In this document: positions 34,571 through 50,512 of the stretch, piece by piece | How the letters are laid out: each line of letters starts with the position of its first letter | Numbering within the stretch: the stretch's first letter is position 1 | Source: Dugong dugon | Taxonomy: Eukaryota > Chordata > Mammalia > Sirenia > Dugongidae | Length of the DNA stretch: 64,000 bases | Assembly: GCA_030035585.1 (NCBI GenBank) | Contig: CM057482.1 | Span: 57,788,828-57,852,827, forward strand | Reading direction: 5' to 3' | The notes under the pieces: generated by a model | What the model saw: only the letters and a program-made list of their open reading frames with translations | Databases searched by the model: none | What the model was told of the DNA's origin: nothing | Position numbers and translations under genes: made by a program

Positions 34571-34984
34571 AGTAGAGAGAGTGGAAGCATGACCTGCATA
34601 GAATACTAAAGTTCTAACAGAAAAACGCCTCTTTTGGAGCAGTGAACACCAGCACAGGTGGGTCATCACCCAAGGGCCTTGTCGCCTAAGAGCACTGTCA
34701 GGATGAAAGAAGACCCTGCTTGGATTGGCTTTGCAGGTGGAGCACATGTGGGCTCAGTACACGTTTACTGGCCAGAGAAAGGGGACGAATTGTCATTGGC
34801 ATTGATCATCATCAGTGTTTAGACTGAAGGCCAGGCCAGGTACATGCAGTACTTTGGGAGGATGTAGTGAGGACACTCATTAATGTATCAGCACTCGCAA
34901 TCAAATAGCTGATAGCTGCTTAAGGAAAGAAAATACAAAGTAAAGATAAAGAAGCAACCAGAAATTACCAGGAAAATACAAGAT

Positions 34985-37000
34985 AAGTTAAACCTAAACG
35001 TGCAATAAAAACCATAAAATTCTTAGAAGAAAATGCAGGAGCAATGCTGTTGGCCTTAGCTTTTAACAATGGATTATTTAACGTAACATAAGCACAAACG
35101 GCAGCAGACAAAATAAATAAATGAGGACTCATAAAAATAAAAAACTTTCATCTATCAAAACGTTTTATTAAAAAAGTGAAAGGACAAGCTAGCAACTGAG
35201 AGAATATCTTCTGAAACAGTGTATCCGTTAAGAATTTAATTACCAATATATATATGTAAAACCTCAACATCTAAACAACAAAAAGACAACTAACCCGATT
35301 ATAAAATGGGCAAAGGACTTGAATAGACGTTGCGCCAAAGAGGATATTCAAATAGTCACAAAAACACATGAAAAGATGATCAATGTCATTACCCATAAGA
35401 GAAATGTGAATGAAAATCACAATGAGATACCATTTCGCTCCCACTAGGATGGCTAAGATTAAAAAAAAAGAAAAACATGAATTAACAAATGTTGATGAGG
35501 ATGTGGGGAAATTGAAATAACAAATGTTGGTGAGGATGTGGGGAGATTGGAACCTTTATCTATACCTAGTAGGAATGCGAATGGTATAGCTGTTGTGTAA
35601 AACAGTTTGATGGTTCCTCAAAAAACTAAAAATGGAATTACCATATAACCCAACAATTCCACTCCTAGATATATACCCAAAAGACTTGAAAGCAGAGGCT
35701 CAAACAGAGACTTGTACACCAATGTTCATTACAGCCAAAATGTTCACAGTAGCCAAAAGGTATAAACCACCTAAATGCCCATCAGCAGATGAATGAATAA
35801 ACAAAATGTGGTACATACATACAATGGAATACTACTTAGCCAGCAGGAGAAATGACGTCTTGATACATGCTTAATACAATGTGGATGGAGCGTGAAGACA
35901 TTATGCTGAGTGAAATAAGTCAGTCTTAAAAGGAGACATCTTGTCTAACCTCACTTACATAAAAAGACAAAAACAGGCATATGTATAAAGACCAAAATTT
36001 ATTTAGTGGTTAGCAGGGGCGGGAAGGAGTGGGAAAGGATGATTATTGCTTATAGAGTGCTTAGTTTCTGTTTATGATGATGGAAAAATCTCATTGCTTA
36101 AGGATAGGGTTGCATAACCTATTGTAAGTGCTGTCAGTAAGTTGTACATCTGTACAAAGTTGAATTGGCAAAAATTGTGTGATAGACATATTTGCAACAA
36201 CAACAAAAAAGAGTAGCTGTTGAGGATGCTTAGGTACAACCAAACATCTCATGGGATTTGGTTCTTTGGTTTGGAGGTTCGGGTCATGCTTTCATAGTGC
36301 TCTGCTCTACCTCGTAGTTCCTTGTGTAGTGCCTGGGGTCTTAAAAGCTTACAAGTGGCTGTGAAACACACAACAATTGGTCTCTATTCACTTGGAACAA
36401 CAGAGGAAGGAGAGTCAGGAATAGGAGGAGGAAATGGAATGTGTGGTTAATTGTCTCCATGAACAACTGCCTCCTTTGTCATGAGACCAGAAGAACTGGA
36501 TGGTGCCCAGCTACCATTACTGTACAGTTTGATCAAAGACTCTATAGAACAAGTCTGATCAAAAGGGGGAAAATTTAGAACAGAATTTCACATTCTCATG
36601 AACTCTAGACTTTCTGGAGCCATGGAGGGTGGATGAACTCTTGAAACTATTGCCCTGAGATAATCTTTAAACCTTAAACCAAAAATATTCTCTAAAGACT
36701 TCTTAAAACCAAGCAATATTTTAGCTTACCTAATAAAGAATGTCTACTTTGAACATTTTATGCTCTTTTTAGAACTATATGGAATCAAATTGACAACAGC
36801 AACTGTAAAGATTAGATAGGAACCTTAGGGGGTGGTCAGTTTATGTCAATGGGGGAGGAATAACTCAGAAAAGGAGAGTGAGAATGGTTGCAGAACTTGA
36901 AGAATGTAATTGATGTACCTAAATTTTACATGTGGAAACTGTTGAATTGTTGTGTTTTTCTGTGTATATTCTCAACAACAACAACAACAACTAAACAAAA
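34985..37000 (+). mobile_element. Older L1, 5'-truncated, ORF2 C-terminus and 3' UTR
   Basis: From about 34985 the sequence follows the L1 ORF2 C-terminal region: 'aaattcttagaagaaaatgc', then 'ataaaatgggcaaaggactt', 'aatgagataccatttcgctc', 'acaatggaatactacttagc' and 'attatgctgagtgaaataag'. The reading frame is lost throughout. The 3' UTR still has 'ggggtcttaaaagcttacaa' near 36330 and 'agaactggatggtgcccagc' near 36495, linking it to the other L1s of this window, but divergence is larger. A 33-bp unit 'aacaaatgttg(a/g)tgaggat' plus 'gtgggga(a/g)attg' is duplicated in tandem around 35487-35555. It ends in an (AAC)n-rich tail. Confidence 0.82.
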
Positions 37001-37889
37001 TTTTTTTAAATTTGAAGAATTTTTAGAAGTCAGGATGATACAGTAAAAAATTAAGTGGAATTTAAAATAAAAAGGGAGCAGGGAAGCACAGATATTTGGG
37101 GAAACAGGTCATCATTATGAATTTAGAACAAAAGCAGTAAGTAAAGGAAATTCAGAAGATGCTGCTTAGGGCATGTGCATTGGGAATGGGTGAGATTTCT
37201 CTGGAAGATTGATTTAAATCTGGGGGCAGGCTGAATATTGATCAAGAGGCTGGGAATCAAAAAAGGGACAAACACAGTACAGCAGTTCATGGAGGTCTCC
37301 GGGGAAGTTGGCAGCAAGCTCAGCCCTCTTAGCCAGTGGGGCCTAGGTCCAGGGCCTGCTACTGACAGATACTGTTGAAGTAAAGGAACACTGCCATTGC
37401 CTTGTTTGGAAGCGAGTGAATTGAATATTTGGCCTCCAGCTCTGAGGTCTGTTTCATGCTGGCCTCAGACACAGTTCCATCAAGACAGGTTGACGGAGAA
37501 TTAAAAATTAGCTCTCACCTTCTCAGGTTTGCTTTCCCCTTGATACTAGTATTTGCAAAAAGGCTTCCTACCAAATAATTTCTGGCTCATTGTCAGCATG
37601 CCGAGGTTGATGTTTTGAGGGGCTGGCTCTGAGCTGAGGATAATCTCTAGAGATCAAATGAGTTGAGAAATGATATGTCAACATTTTAAAGGGATTTACA
37701 TCCATTTGGTAAAACATAATCTCTCTAGAATGCATGTGTCCTCTTTGGAGTTGTCTTGAGATCTTCAAAACCTTAGGGGGCTTTCCTGCTATAGAACTAG
37801 CCCAGAAAAACTCACTGGAGAACCAGTGGTAAGTGGTAGCATTTTGAAGTTCAAAGGATGCCTTAAATAATTGTTTATGAGAAATGGCC
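37001..37889. other. Single-copy-looking sequence between the L1 and the RTE
   Basis: No repeat or exon is recognised. The minus-strand 108-codon open frame at 37568-37894 runs to the RTE edge and has no visible domain. Confidence 0.4.
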
Positions 37890-39165
37890 ATCATTATGAC
37901 TGGGGAAGAACTTCCTCCTCAACATAGAGTCAACCTTAATGACTTGACGAAGTCAAGATTTTGGGACCTTCATTTGTTGATGTGGCACGACTCAAAATGA
38001 GAAGAAACAGCTGCAAACATCTATTAATAATTGGAATGTGGAATGTATGAAGTATGACTCTAGGAAAATCGGAAATTTTCAGAAATGAAATGGAACACAT
38101 AAAGATTGATACCCTAGGCATTAGTGAGCTGAAATGGACTGGTATGGGCCATTTTGAATTGAACAATCATATGGTCTACTATGCCAAGAATGATGACTTG
38201 AAGTGGAATGGCATTGCATTCATCATCAAAAAAAGAACATTTCAAAATCTATCCTGATATACAACTCTGTCAGTGATAAGATAATATTCATACATCTAGA
38301 AGGAAGTCCAGTTAATACGACTATTACTCAAATTTACGCACCAACCTTGAGATAGAAAACCAAAAGGAAGAACATGCTCCACATTTCTAAACAGATGACA
38401 CAATCTTGCTTGCTGAAGTGAAGAGGACTTGAAGCCTTACTGATGAAAATCAAAGACCACAGCCTTCATATGGATTACACCTCAACACAAAGACAACAAA
38501 AATCCTCACAATTGAACCAATAAGCAACATCATGATAAACGGAGAAAATATTGAAAGTTATGAAAGGTTTCATTTTACTTGGATAACACCCATGGAAGTA
38601 GCAGTCAGGAAATCAAAAGACACATTGTTTTTGCAAATCTGCTCCAAAAGACCTCTTTAAAGTGTCAAAAAGCAAAGATGTCACCTTGAAGACTAAGGTG
38701 CACCCGACCTAAGTCATGGTGTTTTCAATTGCCTCATATGCATGCAAAAGCTGGACAATGAATAAGGAAGAGCGAAGAAGAATTGACACCTTTGAATTGT
38801 GGTGTTGGCGAAGAATATTGAATATACTACAGACTGTCAAAAGAACAAACAAATCTGTCTTGGAAGAAGTACAGCCAGAATGTTCCTTAGAAGCGAGGAT
38901 GGTGAGACTTTGTCTCACATACTTTGGACATGTTATCAGGAGAGATCAGTCCCTGGAGAAGGACATTATGGTTGGCAAAGTAGAGGGTCAGTGAAAAAGG
39001 GGAAGAGCCTCAATGAGATGGATTGGCACAGTGGCTGCAACAATGGGCTCAAGTATAACAACGATTGTGAGGATGGCACAGGACTGGGCAGTGTTTCATT
39101 CTGTTGTACATAGGTTCATTGTGAGTCTGAAATGACTGGATGGAACCTAACAACAACAACAATGC
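37890..39165 (+). mobile_element. RTE-clade element with two internal deletions
   Basis: The 5' part (to about 38349) encodes the start of the AP endonuclease, with WNVxSM-like and ISELKWTGMG motifs near 38030-38145 and IYAPT near 38335. A 40-bp piece of the linker follows (about 38350-38390), then the sequence jumps to 'cagatgacacaatcttgctt' in the reverse transcriptase and continues colinearly to the RTE 3' end and (AAC)n tail. About 1.6 kb relative to the copy at 3318 is missing in two steps. The C-terminal frame MVFSIASYACKSWTMNKEER through HVIRRDQSLEKD is open for 92 codons (38716-38994). It is not coding for an active enzyme. The left edge is approximate. Confidence 0.85.
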
Positions 39166-39169
39166 CCCT

Positions 39170-39640
39170 CCCTGTGTCTGCATCTCTTCACAGGGAGACT
39201 TTCTAGCTCCCTCCATCGAGAGGCTGAGTCTCCTCCCTGTCTTTTGCATCAGGCCTGGCCTTGGAACTTGTTTTGAATAATAGAAGATAGTGAAAATTTC
39301 TTTCAGTTCCAAGCCTAGGTGGCAAGAGGTCTAGCAGTTTCCACCTACTTTCTTGGAACACTTCCCAGCTGCCATGGAAACCAGTCAGTGTTAGCGGGCT
39401 GTGGGGAACGAGACCACATAGAGCAGAGATGGCAGTTCCAGCTGGACCATCTCAGGTGACAGCCCCTGGCAGATGTGACCACATGCCAGCAAGTGAGCCC
39501 AGCCCAAGTTAGCTAAGCCTGGGTCACTTCCGCAGAACCACCCCAGTTACCTATTGACTCATGAGCAGTAATCAGTGGCTGCTGTTTTAAGCCACCAAGT
39601 GTTGGTTACAGCAAAACTTGCAGATATTGATGCTATCCAG
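39170..39640 (+). repeat. Ancient LTR-like block (MaLR-type suspected)
   Basis: Starts 'cccctccctgtgtctgcatc', includes 'gaggctgagtctcctccctg', 'gaccacatagagcagagatg', 'aagtgagcccagcccaagtt' and ends 'gctgttttaagccaccaagt'. This order follows an old mammalian LTR ending in 'taagccac(t/c)aagttttgg', remembered but not verifiable here. No clean ends or duplication are visible. Confidence 0.5.
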
Positions 39641-40216
39641 GAAAAGCCTTTAGCTTGCAAATTAGAAATATGAGGCCCAGAAGGCTAATAGGATGTTAGG
39701 TACATAGTGAGAGAACCGAAGTCTACTTATCCTGAAGGTTGGTTGAAATATTTGACTAGATTTACTAGATTTTACTAGATCAGGCTACTTTGGGTTGGGA
39801 AATTGATAAATCATAACAAACATATAATGGTAGAGTTGGTGGGTTCCTTAACCATTGCACTTTTTTCTATTCATTTATTTATTCACTCATTTATTGATTC
39901 TAAAATAAAAATAAATGTATACTTATTGATCAAGAACTTATTGTTAGCATTCTTTCCCTTCACAATGCTTAATACTGACCACAGGAGACTGGGTTCTCCA
40001 AAGGTATGTAGGAACACATCATGGGGAATGCTTTCTGGAAGACACACTAAATGCCGACCAGGACCAGACAGGAATGTGGTCCTGTTCATCCTGCTACGAT
40101 GCCAACAGCACATGCTCCCCAGAGCCACAGTCTAGGAGCCAGTCACTGAACCACTCTGCTGAGGAAGACTCCTCCCACTGAGGAAGACATCTTTCAGATG
40201 CTCCTGGTTCTACCAC
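39641..40216. other. Single-copy-looking sequence
   Basis: A 'tcatttatttattcactcat' stretch near 39870 may be the tail of an antisense L2, but it is too short to call. Otherwise no recognisable feature. Confidence 0.4.
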
Positions 40217-40410
40217 ATTGTTGTTGGTTGTCTTTGCGTTGAGTCCTACTCACAGGGACCCCATGTGTGCAGAGTAGAAGTGCTCCATAGGGTTTTCCAG
40301 GCTAGGAACTTTTGGAAGCATGTCTCCAGGCCTGTCTTCCGAGGTGCCTCAGGGTGGATTTGAATCACCAACCTTTCGCCCAGCAGTTGCGTGAATTAAT
40401 GATTTGTGCT
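40217..40410 (-). mobile_element. AfroSINE-type SINE, minus strand
   Basis: Reads antisense: 'gttgttggttg' at the left, 'cccatgtgtgcagagtagaa', 'gctccatagggttttccagg', 'cttccgaggtgcctc' and 'ttgaatcaccaacctttcgc' (decayed B box) at the right. The tRNA-like head is partly degraded. Confidence 0.87.
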
Positions 40411-41894
40411 GTCCAGGTCTTGACTCTACCATAGGTGCATTAAATAGAACATTAACAGTAAGAAAGACCCTTGGAGTTATATTTTGCTTTTGTGGCAGAT
40501 CCCTCCAGTGGCCATTAACTGGTTACATTTCACTGAATTGATTTTTAATCCTCAGTGATAGTTCTTTCGGGAACCTAGAAAGGGCTGAAGTTACAGCCTT
40601 TATTTGAGAAGTCTTTGAGACTTTTTAGTTGTAAAGCAAGCAGTCACATCACATTGCAAATAAAATATTTAGCTGTCACTGTGAAAACTCTATCTTCCTT
40701 CCTGATTACGAGGATACCCTTTGTCCAGTTCTGGCTGATGTATGTCCAGACATGATTCAAAATCTACTGCATGTCCTCCCCAGTGTGACAGACACAGCTG
40801 TCTACTCCCTCACCACAGTCACCAGTACCAGTACACTAACCACTTCTCACAATAAGAGGGCATTTGAACCCCGGATCAAAAACTGCAAAATTCCCAAATA
40901 AAGGTGAAGCAGCTATACTGCTTTTGGTCAAAAGAAATGAAATCGTCAGTAGAATTATAGCTAGAGAAGAAAGCAGCCAGATGCTGTGAATGTGTAACCT
41001 TTAATTTATCTGGGGAATAAATTAATTTGTGTGACATTCATCAGGAATTTTTAACTGAATTTTTGAAATAGTGCATCAAAAAAATTCCAGAGGTAAGGTT
41101 TCAGACGAGAAATATTTCATTGTTAAGAAGCACAATCAGTGGATGCACAGCATAAAATGAAACTTGATTCAAGACCACTAATACAGTGACTGTCTGCTTC
41201 CCCTCCTCACAAGAAGGATGTCATAGAGAATTTAAGATCAAGGGAAAACCATGTAGCCATCAAACAATTGGCGGACAATGTGAGCTATGTGGAACAAGGG
41301 CTTATTCACTCTTGACTCAGAAAGATGAGAAATAACCCTCAGATACCATGGGTGCCCTGCAGTAAAGGCCACAGCCTACCCCCCGGCTTGGTGAATTAAA
41401 GCCAGCTGATAGAGCAGCGAGAGTGTTGATGAACCTGCTGGAGCCCCCACCAGGGCCATGTCCTGCAGCTCCTCTGTTATGTGGTCCAACTTTGCTGAGC
41501 TCCTGGGTCTTGGCTGCTCCTAAGGGCCTCTCAGTGCTACAGGTGGTTTACAGGAACCTTCTTCTACGCTTGAAAAAGCTGCGTGTGTGTGTGTATAGTT
41601 TAATTCAGGTTTCATAGTTATAATAGAAGGAAAAGATCAAACTAGCTTAAACTATTTTTTTAAAATATTTTTAATGTTAACGTACAAGGTGGGCTCTTTA
41701 GCAGCAAATAAATGAAGCAGGGGACAAAAAGAGAATTTTCATTACTAAAATAGGACTGACTTGTCAACAAGCAGACTAGCTTCCATTAACAAAGGCTAAT
41801 GCCATTTATCCTGACATTTATTCACCGAGGAAGCTACATGGCTATAGAATTTTAGTCGTCTGACCTTACTGATTTGAATTACTAAAACATAAGA
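40411..41894. other. Single-copy-looking sequence, no gene recognised
   Basis: No recent repeat is visible. Short (GT)n near 41582 and a few A/T runs only. Open frames do not exceed about 65 codons. Confidence 0.45.
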
Positions 41895-42085
41895 AACCAG
41901 TTACCATGTAGTCAATTTAGACTCATGGTTACCCACTGTGTGTCATAGTAGAACCCTGCACCACAGGGTTTTCAATAGCTGTTCAGACATAGATTGCCAG
42001 GCCTTTTTTTCAAGGCACCTCTCAGTGGACTCAAACCTGCAACCACTCAGTTAGCAGCCAACAGTGTTAACCATTTATACCATCG
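41895..42085 (-). mobile_element. AfroSINE-type SINE, minus strand, decayed
   Basis: Antisense order: 'ccagttaccatgtagtcaat', 'ccactgtgtgtcatagtaga', 'ccacagggttttcaatagct', 'caaggcacctctcagtggac', 'gttagcagccaacagtgtta'. Substitutions throughout suggest an old copy. Confidence 0.85.
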
Positions 42086-42365
42086 CTGACTATTTTTCAA
42101 GAAATTTTTATCATGTCTGAGTGCATAGAGTTAGAAGCAAAGGTCAAACAGATGTGACCTCCTTAAGGGTGAGTCTCTCTCCCCTAGTTGTTTCAAAATC
42201 TAGATATGGACAACTTCCGAAGGGCACCAGGAAGCCGCATGCTCTGTCTATAGTATACTACTCCACATGTGGAGCCTGGATGCTCTCAAGGCCACGAGCA
42301 GAGTTTTAAGTAAGTATTTGCTTTCTAGACAGCTTTTTCATTGTATTTATTCAGCAAGCCTAATT

Positions 42366-45757
<3,392 letters not shown>

Positions 45758-46754
45758 GGGACAACAAACGTCATTTTCTACTGCTTCTCTTTTTCCTGCT
45801 CACACGATCAGAAGTCCATCTGTTCCCCACTTGTACATTACATCTTCCACAGTGCAAGCGGTAGAGGAGGAGCCTGATTTGTTTTCTGGGTTGGAGGTGC
45901 AGGGAAAAGAGACTCATTCCTCCAAAGCCCATCCTTCCTCCCAGCGTTTGCGCCTCCTCACCCTGAGGACCTTTTACCCCAGTAGGACCACTTTTTGTCT
46001 GTCTAACCCAGTTCCTGTCTTGTCTCAACCACTTAGCTCACGTTCCCTCCTCCAACTGAAAGGCGGTCCAGATAAATTGATCTCACTGAAAATTCTTTCT
46101 TTCTGTTCAAATCCGAATGCTGTCTCATCTGTGAAGCCTTTCTGGATTACCCCAGATGCCTCTAAATTCCTCCAGTCCTTCATAGCTTTCTTATACCTTT
46201 AGTTAACACTTCTTTTTTTTCCAGGCCATTTCTCATTCCCTGGATTGCACATGATTCAGGAAGGGCTCTGTCTCATGTTAGAAGTATCTCCATCACCCAT
46301 GGCAGGATGTCTTTTGCAGTTCTTATTTTGCCCCGGCTCTGGACTTGGACGTTGGTATATGACAGACATTACCTTAGTCTCTAAGTCAAGGAGCTTCAGT
46401 GGTGAGATAGATAAACACACGTGGTGCACGTACAGCCATGAAGGTGAGCACAGAGCACTTACAGCAAGCTGAGGGGGGTGGTAGATGGTGCAAAAATCAG
46501 AGAGGCTTCCTGGTAGTATAAAACACACCCAGTAAATACTCATCAATCAGTTCATTGATTGTGCCTGCTCAAATTAGTTAGCAAATTTGGGTACAATGTA
46601 GTAAACAATCCTTAATTATAGGGAGCAGACAATCAACTAATTTTAATTAGACTGGATGAACAGCTGTAATATTCACCCATCTGGAAATCATGAAGCTGGT
46701 ACATCCCAAGGAGAGGACCACCGTCTCCAAGAGATGCTTCCTTTTCTTTCTAAC
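45758..46754. other. Single-copy-looking sequence
   Basis: No repeat is recognised. The open frame 45831-46202 (123 codons) overlaps a minus-strand frame and has no domain. Confidence 0.4.
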
Positions 46755-46806
46755 TGTTATGGGATGAATTGTGTCCCCCTAAATATGTGTCAGAATACTA
46801 ACCCCT

Positions 46807-47222
46807 TGTTATGGATTGAATTGTGTACCCCAAAAGAGATGTCATAAATCCTAAACTCTGTGCCTGTGATTATAATCTCATTTGGGAATGGGTTGTCTTT
46901 GTTAGGTTAATGAGGTGGGATTAATGTAGGGTGTGTTTTGAATCAATCTCTTACAAGATATAAAAAGAATAGATTAGGATAAGTAAGAAAGCAGAGATGG
47001 GGGGAAGAGAGATGTCAAGCCACGTGGAGATCACCCAAGAACAGAAGCTGAAAGAGACAAGGACCTTCCTCCAGAGCTGACAGAGACAGAAAGCTTTTCC
47101 CTAGAGCTGGCTCCCAAAATTTGGACTTCTAGCCTCCTAAACTGTGAGAAAATAAATTTCTGTTTTTTAAAGCTACCCACTTGTAGTATTTCTGTTTATA
47201 GCAGCACTAGATAACTAAGACA
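46807..47222 (+). repeat. 5' LTR of the MaLR provirus
   Basis: A 416-bp LTR with 'tttgggaatgggttgtcttt', 'gagcagattagga'-like (here 'aatagattaggata') and a terminal 'ctgtgagaaaataaatttct' polyadenylation region. It differs from the 3' LTR at many positions, so integration is old. Confidence 0.87.
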
Positions 47223-47567
47223 GAATTTGGTACCAGGAGTAGGGTGCTGCTCTAACAGATACCTAAAATATGGGAGTGTTTTTGTAATTGAGTAATGGGT
47301 AGATGCTGGCAGAGTTTTAAGGTGCCTAATTGTAAAAGCCTAGATTGCCTTGGAGAGACTGTTGGTAGAATTAAGGATGTCAAAGGCAATTGTGTTGAGG
47401 GCTCAGAAGGAAGTGAGAAGAGTGATGGAGAAAATTTCTGTCTTCTGAGAGAATACATATGATATGAGCAATGGAATATTTCTAGAAATGTGGACTTGAA
47501 ATGTGCTTCTGGTGACGCTTTAAAAGAAAATGATGAGCATGTGATTGGACAATGGAGGAAAAGAAAC

Positions 47568-48996
47568 TTTTTTCTTTTTTTATTGTTGTAGTTGAAGTGA
47601 AAGTTTACATTTCAAGTTAGTTTCTCATACAAAAATTTATGCATACATTGTTATGTGACCCAAATTGTCTCCCTATACTGTGACAGCACACTCCTCCTTT
47701 CCACCCCTGATTTCCCGTGTCCATTCAACCATCTCCTAACCCTCTCTGCCTTCTCATCTCACCTCTGGACAGAAGCTGCCCATTTAGTTTCACGTGTCAA
47801 CTTGAGCTAAGAAGCACACTCTTCAAAAGTATCATTTTATGTCCCACAGTTCAGTCCAATCTTTGTCTGAAGAGTTGGCCACAAGAATTGTTTTTGTTCT
47901 GGGTTGACAAGAGAATCTGGGGGCCATGCTTTCTGGGGTTCCTCCAGTCTCAGTCAGACCATTAAGTCTGGTTTTTTTACTAGAATTTGAGTTCTGCACC
48001 CCGCCTTTCTCCTGCTGCATCCAGGACTCTCTGTTGTGTTCCCTGTCAGGGAGGTCATTGGTGGTAGCTGGGCACCATCTAGTTCTTCTGGTCTCAGGAT
48101 GATGCAGTCTCTGGTTTATGTGGCCCTTTCTGTCTCTTGGGCTAATACTTTCCTTGTGTCTTTGGTGTTCTTCATTCTCCTTTACTCCAGGTAGTTGGGA
48201 CCAATTGATGCATCTTAGATAACTGCTTGCTAGCTTTTAAGACCCCAGACACCACTCACCAAAGTAGGATGCATGTCATTTTCTTAATAAGCTTTGTTGT
48301 GCCAGTTGACCTAGATGTCCCCTGAAAGCATGGTCCCCAGACCCCTACCCCTGCTACTCTGTCTCTCTAAGTGCTTGATTATATTCAGGAAACTTCTTAG
48401 ATTTGGTTTAGTCCAGTTGTGCTGACTTCCCCTGTAGTGTGTGCTGTCGTTCCTTTCACCTAAGATAATTCTTGTCTACTATCTAGTTAGTGAATAACCC
48501 TCACCCTCCCTCCCCACCCTTGTAACCATCAAAGAATGTTTTCTTCTGTGTTTAAACCTTTTCTTGAGTTATTATAATAGTGGTCTTATACAATATTTGT
48601 CTTTCTATGACTGACTAAATTAACTCATCATAATGCCCTCCAGATTCCTCCATGTTATAAGATGTTTCACGGCTTCATCATTGTTCTTTATCATTGTGTA
48701 GTATTCCATTGTGTTAATATATCATAATTTCTTTATCCATTTGTCCGTCAATGAGCACCTAGGTTGCTTCCATCTTTTTGCTATTGTGAACAGTGCTGCA
48801 GTGAACATGGGTGTGCTGATATCTATTTGTGTAACAGCTCTTATTTCTCTAGGATATATTCCAAGGAGTGGGATTGCTGGATCTTATGGTACTTCTATTT
48901 CTAGCTTTTTTAAGGAAGTGCCAAATCAATTTCCAAAGTGGTTGTACCATTTTACATTCCCACCAACAATGTATAAGTGTTCCAGTCTCTCCACAA
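47568..48996 (-). mobile_element. 5'-truncated L1 inserted in the MaLR internal region
   Basis: A T-rich tail at 47568 leads into an L1 3' UTR ('gcttttaagaccccagacac' near 48232, reverse complement of the lineage phrase) and the last part of ORF2, stopping near the cysteine-rich segment ('gtgttccagtctctccacaa'). The MaLR sequence resumes at about 48997 'aagagtgatgc'. It is of the same 3'-end type as the L1 at 42366. Confidence 0.87.
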
Positions 48997-49500
48997 CAAG
49001 AGTGATGCTTTTTATGCAGTGGCAAAGAACTTATCTGAATTATGTTCAGATGTTTGGTGGAAGGTGGAAATTGTATGTGATGAACTTAGATATCTAGCTG
49101 ATGAGATTTCTAAGCAAGAGCTTAAGGGAGCTGTGTGGTTTCTCCTTGCAGCTTATAGTAAAATGCTAAAGGAAAGAAATTGTCTTAAAAAGGAACTGTG
49201 CAAAATGAAAACAAAACTTAAAGATTTGGAAATTTTTGTTGTACAAACTAAGGACACATCCTAGAATTTTCAGCAAGAATGTGGCTACACACTCTTTTGT
49301 TGAAGATTAAGTCTGTGACTGATAGACCCAACCAACTACCACAGCAGAAAACCCATCAGCTTAAACTGAAGGGGATAGAGAAAGAAGTAAAGGAGAGAAT
49401 GACGTCTACCTCTTCAAATTCTGCAAGCAATAAACAGGCCAAAGGAGCAACAGCGGTTTCCCTCCAAGAAGAGAAAAGAACAATTCCTGGTTCATCTTAA
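48997..49500 (+). pseudogene. MaLR gag-like remnant
   Basis: Two open stretches in different frames (to 49263, and 49279-49500) encode a charged, helix-prone peptide including LLAAYSKMLKERNCLKKELC and a run of K/E/L residues that looks like a coiled coil. In this family the internal region derives from a retroviral gag gene. The L1 insertion removed the link to the upstream part, and frame changes and stops follow. It is not functional. Confidence 0.5.
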
Positions 49501-49539
49501 AGATCAGCAGAACTGTTGGAAGGAACACAGAAGCAGAGC

Positions 49540-49880
49540 TGCCCAAATCTCAAAGTGTGGGGCCACAATCTCTGAGTTCTCAAAGGGTAGAGCCACAGCC
49601 TCCTAAGTTTTAAAGGTCAGATCTTCATCAGCTTGGTTTCAGAGTGTGGGGCTGCCATTGAGTTTGGCCAAGAGGTTGGGGTCGCTGCCCAAAGCTGAAG
49701 GGGTGAGGCTGACCTGCCCAAGGGGCAGTAGAATGGGGCCTGCCCAAGCCAAGGGAGTGCGGTTGCCACTCAGATGGAGTAGGAGAATAGGGCCACCCAA
49801 AGCCAAGAGAGCAGAGTTGCCATCCCAGTGGACATGGAAGGCAGAACTGAAGCCCAGGACTGAGAGTGTGGCCAACACTG
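49540..49880 (+). repeat. Imperfect tandem repeats in the MaLR internal region
   Basis: Units containing 'g(g)ggc(c/t)(a/g)cc(c)aaagc' and a GAG-rich stretch recur at roughly 40-50 bp steps ('gtggggccaca', 'ggtagagccacag', 'gtggggctgcc', 'gtgaggctgacc', 'atggggcctgcc', 'atagggccaccc', 'gcagagttgcc'). Spacing is irregular. Confidence 0.65.
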
Positions 49881-50258
49881 AGTCTGGAGGGCAAGGCCAT
49901 TGTCCAGTTAGTCCCAAAGAAAAGGGGATTATTTGCAAGCCTTTAGAGCTAATGTAAATTGTTCTGCTGGGTTTTGGACTTGCTTGGTGCCCGTTATCTC
50001 TTCTTTCCCTCAAATTTCTCCCATTTACAGTAGAAATGTCTGCCTTGCACCTGTTCCTCCATTGTACTTTGGAAGCAGATAACTTGTATTCTAGATTTCA
50101 CAGGTTCACATATGAAGAGGAATTTTGCCCCAGGATGGAATACAAACCTAAAGTCTCACCCATATTTGATTTAGACAATTCAGAAGACGAGAGTTTGGAC
50201 TTGCAGTTGATTTAAGACTTTTGGGATGATGTGATGGAGTCGATGTATTTTGCATGTG

Positions 50259-50466
50259 GAAAAACCCAGAACCCATTGCCACTGAGTCTATTCCAACTCA
50301 TAGGGACCCTGTAAGACATAGTAGAGCTGCCCTTTAGGGTTTCCAAGGCTATAATCTTTATGGAAGCAGACTGCCACATCTTTCTCCCATGGAGCGGAGA
50401 GTGGGTTTGAACCACTGACCATTCGGTTAGCAGCCGAGCACTTAACCACTGCACCTCCAGGGCTCC
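50259..50466 (-). mobile_element. Complete AfroSINE-type SINE in the MaLR element
   Basis: A perfect 10-bp duplication TTTGCATGTG flanks it (50249-50258 and 50467-50476). On the minus strand it begins GGAGCCCTGGAGGTGCAGTG with an intact-looking A box (AGGTGCAGTGG) and B box (GGTTCAAACCC), followed by the long-form middle and the 'atgagttggaatagactcag' end. It gives the best-defined ends of this SINE in the window. Confidence 0.95.
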
Positions 50467-50512
50467 TTTGCATGTGAGAAGGACCCGAATTGTGGGCAGC
50501 GAAAAGGTGGAA

